A stretch of 64,000 bases of DNA from Chrysaora quinquecirrha. Lineage: Eukaryota > Cnidaria > Scyphozoa > Semaeostomeae > Pelagiidae. Below the pieces are notes generated by a model. It had not been told where the DNA came from, did not search any database, and was given only the letters and a program-made list of their open reading frames with translations. The translations under genes and the position numbers were made by a program. Shown piece by piece: positions 58,562-64,000 of the stretch (its first letter is position 1; every line of letters begins with the position of its first letter). The stretch is from contig JACTAT010000024.1 in assembly GCA_014526335.1 (NCBI GenBank), positions 696,673 through 760,672 of the forward strand, in the 5' to 3' direction.

Positions 58562-61500
58562 AAAGTACAAGCAAGTACTGATAAGCACCGAGGTGCAGAG
58601 AGGTACTGAGAAGTACCATAAAGTACTGACGAGCACCATAAAGTAAGGGGAAGTACCACAGCGTACTGAGAAGTACCAACAAGTACTGAAAAGTACCACA
58701 AAGTACTAACGAGTACAATAAAGTACTGAGAAGTACCAGAGAGTACTGACAAGTACCACAAAATACCGACGAGTACCAGAAAGTACCGACAAGTATCACA
58801 AAGTACGGACAAGTACCAAAAAGTACCAATGAGTACCATAAAGTACGGAGAAGTACCACAGGGTACAGAGAAGTACCAACAAGTACTGAGAAATACCACA
58901 AAGTACTAACGAGTACAATAAAGTACTGAGAAGTACCAGAGAGTACCGACAAGTACCACAAATTACCGACGAGTACCAGAAAGTACTAACGAGTACCATA
59001 AAGCAAGGAGAAGTGCCACAGAGTACTGACAAGTACCAGAAAGTACTGATCAGTACCACAAAGTACCGACAAGTATCAGAAAGTACCGACAAGTATAACA
59101 AAGTACGGACAAGTACCGCAAAGTGCCGGCAAGTACCATAAAGTACAGAGAAGTACCACAGAGTACTGAGAAGTACCAACAAGTACTGAGAAGTACCAAA
59201 AAGTAGTGACAAGTACCACAAAGTACTGAAAAGTACCACAAAGTACTGACGAGTACCAGAAAGTACCGACGAGTACCATAAAGTACGGAGAAGTACCACA
59301 GAGTACTGAGAAGTACCAACAAGTACTGAGAAGTACCACCAAGTAGTGACAAGTACCAGGAAGTACTGAAAAGTACCAACAAGTGCTGACAAGTATCACA
59401 AAGTACCCACGAGTGCCAGAAAGTACTAACAAATACCATAAAGCGCAGAGAAGTACCACAGAGTACTGACGAGCACTATAATGTACCAAGAAATACAAAA
59501 AAGTACTGGCGAGTACCACAAAGTACTGAAAAGTACCAGAAAGTACCGACAAGAACCAGAAAGTACCGACAAGTATCAAAAAGTACGGAAAAGTACCACA
59601 AAGTATTGAGAAGTACCACAGAGTACTGAGAAGTACCAACAAGTACTGAGAAGTACCACAAAGTACTAACCAGTACAATAAAGTACTGAGAAGTACCACA
59701 AAGTATTGAGAAGTACCATAAAGTACCGACTAGTACCAGAAAGTACTAACGATTACCATAAAGCATGTAGAAGTACCACAGAGTACTGACGAGCACCATA
59801 ATGTACCAAGAAGTACCAAAAAGTACTGAAAAGTACCACAAAGTACCGACGAGTACCAGAAAGTACCGACGAGTACCATAAAGTACGGAGAAGTACCACA
59901 GAGTACTGATAAGTACCAACAAGTACTGAGAAGTACCAACAAGTAGTGACAAATACCAGGAAGTACTGAAAAGTACCAACAAGTGCTGACAAGTATCACA
60001 AAGTACCCACAAGTGCCAGAAAGTACTAACAAGTACCATAAAGCGCAGAGAAGTACCACAGAGTACTGACGAGCACTATAATGTACCAAGAAGTACCAAA
60101 AAGTACTGGCGAGTACCACAAAGTACTGAAAAGTACCAGAAAGTACCGACAAGTACTGCAAAGCACTGACAAGTACCACAAAGTACCAACAAGTATCAGA
60201 AAGTACCGACAAGTATCACAAAGTACGGACAAGTACCACAAAGTACTGACGAGTACCATAAAGTATGGAGAAGTACCACAGAGTACTGAGAAGTACCAAC
60301 AAGTACTGAGAAGTACAAACAAGTAGGGAAAAGTACCAGAAAGTACTGAAAAGTACCAACAAGTGCTGACAAGTATCACAAAGTACTGACGAGTACCAGA
60401 AAGTACTAACGAGTACCATAAAGCACGGAGAAGTACCACAGAGTACTGACGAGCACCATAATGTACCAAAAAGTACCAAAAAATACTGGCGAGTACCACA
60501 AAGTACTGAAAAGTACCAGAAAGTACGGAAAAGTACCACAAAGTACCGACGAGTACCAGAAAGTACCGACGAGTACTAAAAAATTCTGAAAAGTACCACA
60601 AAGTACTGAGAAGTACCGACAAGTAGTGACAAGTACCAGAATGTACTGAAAAGTACCAACAAGTGCTGACAAGTATCACAAAGTACCGACGAGTACCAGA
60701 AAGTACTAACGAGTACCATAAAGCACGGAGAAGTACCACAGAGTACCGACAAGAACCGGAAAGTACCGACAAGTATCACAAAGTACGGAAAAGTACCATA
60801 AAGTACTGAAAAGTACCAGAAAGTACTGACAAGAACCAGAAAGTACCGACAAGTATCACAAAGTACGGAAAAGTACCATAAAGTACCGAGAAGTACCATA
60901 AAGTACTGACAAGTACCACAAAGTACTGACAAGTACCATAAAGTACAGAGAAGTACCACAGATTACTGACAAGTACCACAAAGTACCGACAAGTACCATA
61001 AAGTACAGAGAAGTACTACAGAGTACTTACAAGTAGCATAAAGTACCGACAAGTACCATAAAGTACTGACAAGTACCACAAAGTACTGACAAGTACCATA
61101 GAGTATGGACAAGTACCACAAAGTAGTGACAAGTACCATAAAGTACCCAGAAGTACCACAGATTACTGACAAGTACCATAAAGTACGGAGAAGTACCACA
61201 GAATACTGACAAGTACCATAAAGTACCGACAAGTACCATAAAGTACTGACAAGTAACACAAAGTACTGAGAAGTACCATAAAGTACGGAGAAGAAGCACA
61301 GAGTAATGACAAGTACCATAAAGTACCTCGAAGTACCATAAAGTACTGACAAGTACTTCAAAGTACTGACAAGTACCATAAAGTACTGACAAGTACCACA
61401 AAGTACTGACAAGTACCATAAAGTACGGAGAAGTACCACAGAGTACTGACAAGTACCACAAAGTACCGACATATACCATAAAGTACGGAGAAGTACTACA

Positions 61501-62610
61501 GAGTACTTACAAGTAGCATAAAGTACCGACAAGTACCATAAAGTACTGACAAGTACCACAAAGTACTGACAAGTACCATAGAGTACGGGCAAGTACCACA
61601 AAGTACTGACAAGTACCATAAAGTACGGAGAAGTACCACAGAGTGCTGACAAGAACCATAATGTACGGAGAAGTACCACAGAGTGCTGACAAGTACCATA
61701 AAGTACCGACAAGTACCATAAAGTACTGACAAGTACCACAAAGTACCGACAAGTACCATAAAGTACTGACAAGTACCACAAAGTATTGACAAGTACCATA
61801 GAGTACAGAGAAGTACCACGGAGTACAGACAAGTACCATAAAGTACCTCGAAGTACCATAAAGTACTGACAAGTACTTCAAAGTACTGACAAGTACCATA
61901 AAGTACTGACAAGTACCACAAAGTACTGACAAGTACCATAAAGTACGGAGAAGTACCACAGAGTACTGACAAGTACCACAAAGTACCGACAAGTACCATA
62001 AAGTACGGAGAAGTACCACAGAGTACTGACAAGTACCACAAAGTACCGACATATACCATAAAGTACGGAGAAGTACTACAGAGTACTTACAAGTAGCATA
62101 AAGTACCGACAAGTACCATAAAGTACTGACAAGTACCACAAAGTACTGACAAGTACCATAGAGTACGGGCAAGTACCACAAAGTACTGACAAGTACCATA
62201 AAGTACGGAGAAGTACCACAGAGTGCTGACAAGAACCATAATGTACGGAGAAGTACCACAGAGTGCTGACAAGTACCATAAAGTACCGACAAGTACCATA
62301 AAGTACTGACAAGTACCACAAAGTACCGACAAGTACCATAAAGTACTGACAAGTACCACAAAGTATTGACAAGTACCATAGAGTACAGAGAAGTACCACG
62401 GAGTACAGACAAGTATCATAAAGTACCGAGAAGTACCATAAAGTACTGACAAGTACTTCAAAGTACTGACAAGTACCATAAAGTATGGAGAAGTACCACA
62501 GAGTACTGACAAGTACCATAAAGTACTGACAAGTAAGACAGAGGACTGACAAGTACCATACTGTACTGACAAGTACCACAATATACTGACAAGTACCACA
62601 AAGCACTTTA
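58562..62610 (-). repeat. 20-bp GTAC minisatellite, array 2 (about 200 units)
   Basis: Same unit as array 1 but on the opposite strand (plus-strand reading AAGTACCACAAAGTACTGAC). The 20-bp register is kept from about 58620 to 62590 with almost no indel, while substitutions are frequent. Higher-order repeats are visible: GAGTACTTACAAGTAGCATA occurs at 61021, 61501 and 62081, and the block 61501-61850 is nearly identical to 62081-62430 (580-bp offset). In the left half, blocks with ATGTACCAAGAA recur near 59481, 59791, 60081 and 60461. Minus-strand open frames of up to 301 codons here are by-products of the stop-free unit. Confidence 0.95.
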
Positions 62611-62611
62611 A

Positions 62612-62740
62612 TTGTGATGAGAAGTACGTAAATTAATTGATTATCAGATTTCTTTTTTATGTAAATGATCTATAATTTATGTGAATGTATTTTCATATAT
62701 TTCAAGAAATTTAATTCATTTCAAGGTGGATATATTTCAG
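62612..62740. repeat. Conserved flank of GTAC minisatellite, copy 2
   Basis: AT-rich segment ending TTCATTTCAAGGTGGATATA then TTTCAGT. It aligns with the flank of array 1 (31146-31235, minus strand) over the terminal 30-35 bp, on the same side of the array relative to repeat orientation. Confidence 0.6.
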
Positions 62741-63619
62741 TGCTCCCAGAATCCCTGCTAGAAAGCAACGATAGCTACCTCTGGATAATCTCAGGCGAGC
62801 AAGTATAGTGTGGGCTCTCGTAGTCTACTCCTGCGTCCAAATGCATCGAGGAAGAGAACAACTTCCAAGGTGCTACCCAAACCAAAATCTGGAATTTCCA
62901 GAGATAAATCCTATGCAGACAACTTAAATAAGGAACGGGGTATTGTACAAAGTAGAGAAGCCTTGTTGCTACGATCTTCTGAGATTAAGCCCTTCGTTCT
63001 ATAGATTTGTCAACACGTGCACAGTTGTGTGTCACGCTGTTGACGCTTATTTTCTTCCTGTTTTTTTTTCAAGTACCTCTCCTCTTAACCAACTTGTTTA
63101 TTTTTTCAACTTTCTGGTGTGGGTCCACCCTTTTGAAACTTGTCTGTTTTCTGTGTTGGTGGTGTACCCCCGTACCTTGTCAACTTGAACGTTGCTTATC
63201 ATTGCTTTGCTCACCACGGTTCGTTCGCAAGTATGCCAGTGTGAGTCCGAACTTTACTGAATTGTTTAATTTGTATTTGGTACCTCTGCACCCTATTGAC
63301 TTGCGTAATATATGTATCTAATGGATAATGGAGAATGGCCAGCGAGTTGAAATTGTTAGAAATCTTAATGAAAATCTTACCTTGTAAACCAAAATCTCCT
63401 GCTTTGAGTACTCATCACAAGTTCATTTATCAAAATTGTCTTCAAAAATTCAATCTGCAAAAGAGGCCTGAAAGGGGGGACCTGATAGTGTCTTCACCTT
63501 ATTGACGCCTTCTGCCATTGTACCTGTAATTTTATTACAATAATCACCTAAATTTCTTACAAATAGCTCTCGGTTAAAGCCTTCTTTTATTTATATTGCC
63601 ATTGCCCTTAAAAAAGCAG
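62741..63619. other. Stretch with no recognised gene
   Basis: Short open frames only (62810-63004, 63007-63321), without motifs or splice support. Confidence 0.4.
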
Positions 63620-64000
63620 AGCTTAAAGAAGTCTTTAAAATCGCTGTTTATATCCCTTTAAGATTGATCGAGGTAAATTGCATTTAAAATCGCTACTGAA
63701 CTGCTTTAAGATCGCTGCGATAAATTGATGTGATCATTCTTGTTAAATCGCTATTCAAATTGCTGTGAAAATCGTGGTAAATCACTGTTTATATTGCTAC
63801 TAAAATCCCAATGGAACTGCTTTAACATCGCTGTTTCGAATCCGTATAAAATCGGTCTTGAAATCGCGGTAAAAGACTGTTTAAATTGCTACTAAAATTT
63901 AGGTAAATTGCAGTTGAGGAAGCCCGGTAAATCACTGTTGAAAATCACAATTTAAAATTGCTATGAAATCGCTGTAAGTCACTGTTCGAAATCGCTTTGA
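63620..64000. repeat. Degenerate AAATCGCTGTT minisatellite, runs off window
   Basis: Loose repeats of AAATCGCTGTTTAAATTGCT and variants, with a longer block (ACTGTTTAtATTGCTACTAA) recurring at about 63783 and 63874. The array continues beyond the end of the window. Confidence 0.7.

Noticed and set aside
58480..62606. Minus-strand open frames of up to 301 codons across array 2
   Set aside because: Same cause as in array 1: overlapping frames of a stop-free minisatellite unit.
58562..62610. CRISPR-like array
   Set aside because: Units are contiguous 20-mers with no unique spacers, in a eukaryotic context with no cas genes.
58562..62610. Telomeric repeat
   Set aside because: The unit is not TTAGGG-like, and both sides continue into ordinary sequence.

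Overview
The window looks like an AT-rich, intron-bearing animal genome, most likely a cnidarian (anthozoan type). This rests on GT-AG exon-intron structure, a metazoan-type R2 element in a 28S gene, a DIRS element, an integrase-core gene next to a HECT ligase gene, and many foldback (MITE-like) elements. The species cannot be fixed from the sequence alone. Most of the window is accessory DNA: transposon-type genes, their decayed copies and tandem repeats. No bacterial-type operon is present.

Layout. 0.1-2.7 kb (+): an rve/DDE integrase-core gene with two frameshifts. 3.4-11.2 kb (-): a multi-exon HECT E3 ubiquitin ligase gene with a CUE-like segment; its last eight exons join in phase into about 500 uninterrupted codons. 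A hAT-type MITE with 8-bp target duplications lies in one intron. 11.7-17.3 kb: a 13-bp minisatellite, a tandemly duplicated exon cluster of unknown family, and sparse repeats. 17.5-22.3 kb (-): a decayed DIRS retrotransposon (gag, RT/RNase H, tyrosine recombinase) bounded by perfect 91-bp inverted repeats. 23.2-24.15 kb (+): the 3' end of a gene made of very short phase-1 exons ending in a Lys-rich tail.

26.2-31.1 kb: a foldback MITE, a half copy of it, then a degenerate 28S rRNA fragment interrupted at the canonical R2 site by a 5'-truncated R2 retrotransposon. 31.1-32.9 kb: about 84 units of a 20-bp GTAC-rich minisatellite. A second, 4-kb array of about 200 units lies at 58.6-62.6 kb in the opposite orientation. 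Both arrays share a conserved flank on the same side, which suggests they are the body of a mobile element.

34.6-45.1 kb (-): tandemly repeated small exons and, upstream of them, exons of a gene with a possible P-loop NTPase segment. 47.2-49.9 kb (+): a decayed transposase gene with an OTU cysteine-protease domain. 50.2-51.0 kb: a palindromic MITE and four copies of a 141-bp tandem repeat. 52.2-57.8 kb: two pieces of a non-LTR retrotransposon. Between them sits a module with a decayed RecQ-family helicase gene (+) and two small genes (-).

Functionally the window is a mosaic of selfish DNA. The HECT ligase is the only recognised gene with a long intact splice chain. The best leads for something undescribed are the RecQ module inside the LINE, the paired GTAC arrays with a shared flank, the OTU-transposase fusion and the convergent integrase/HECT pair.
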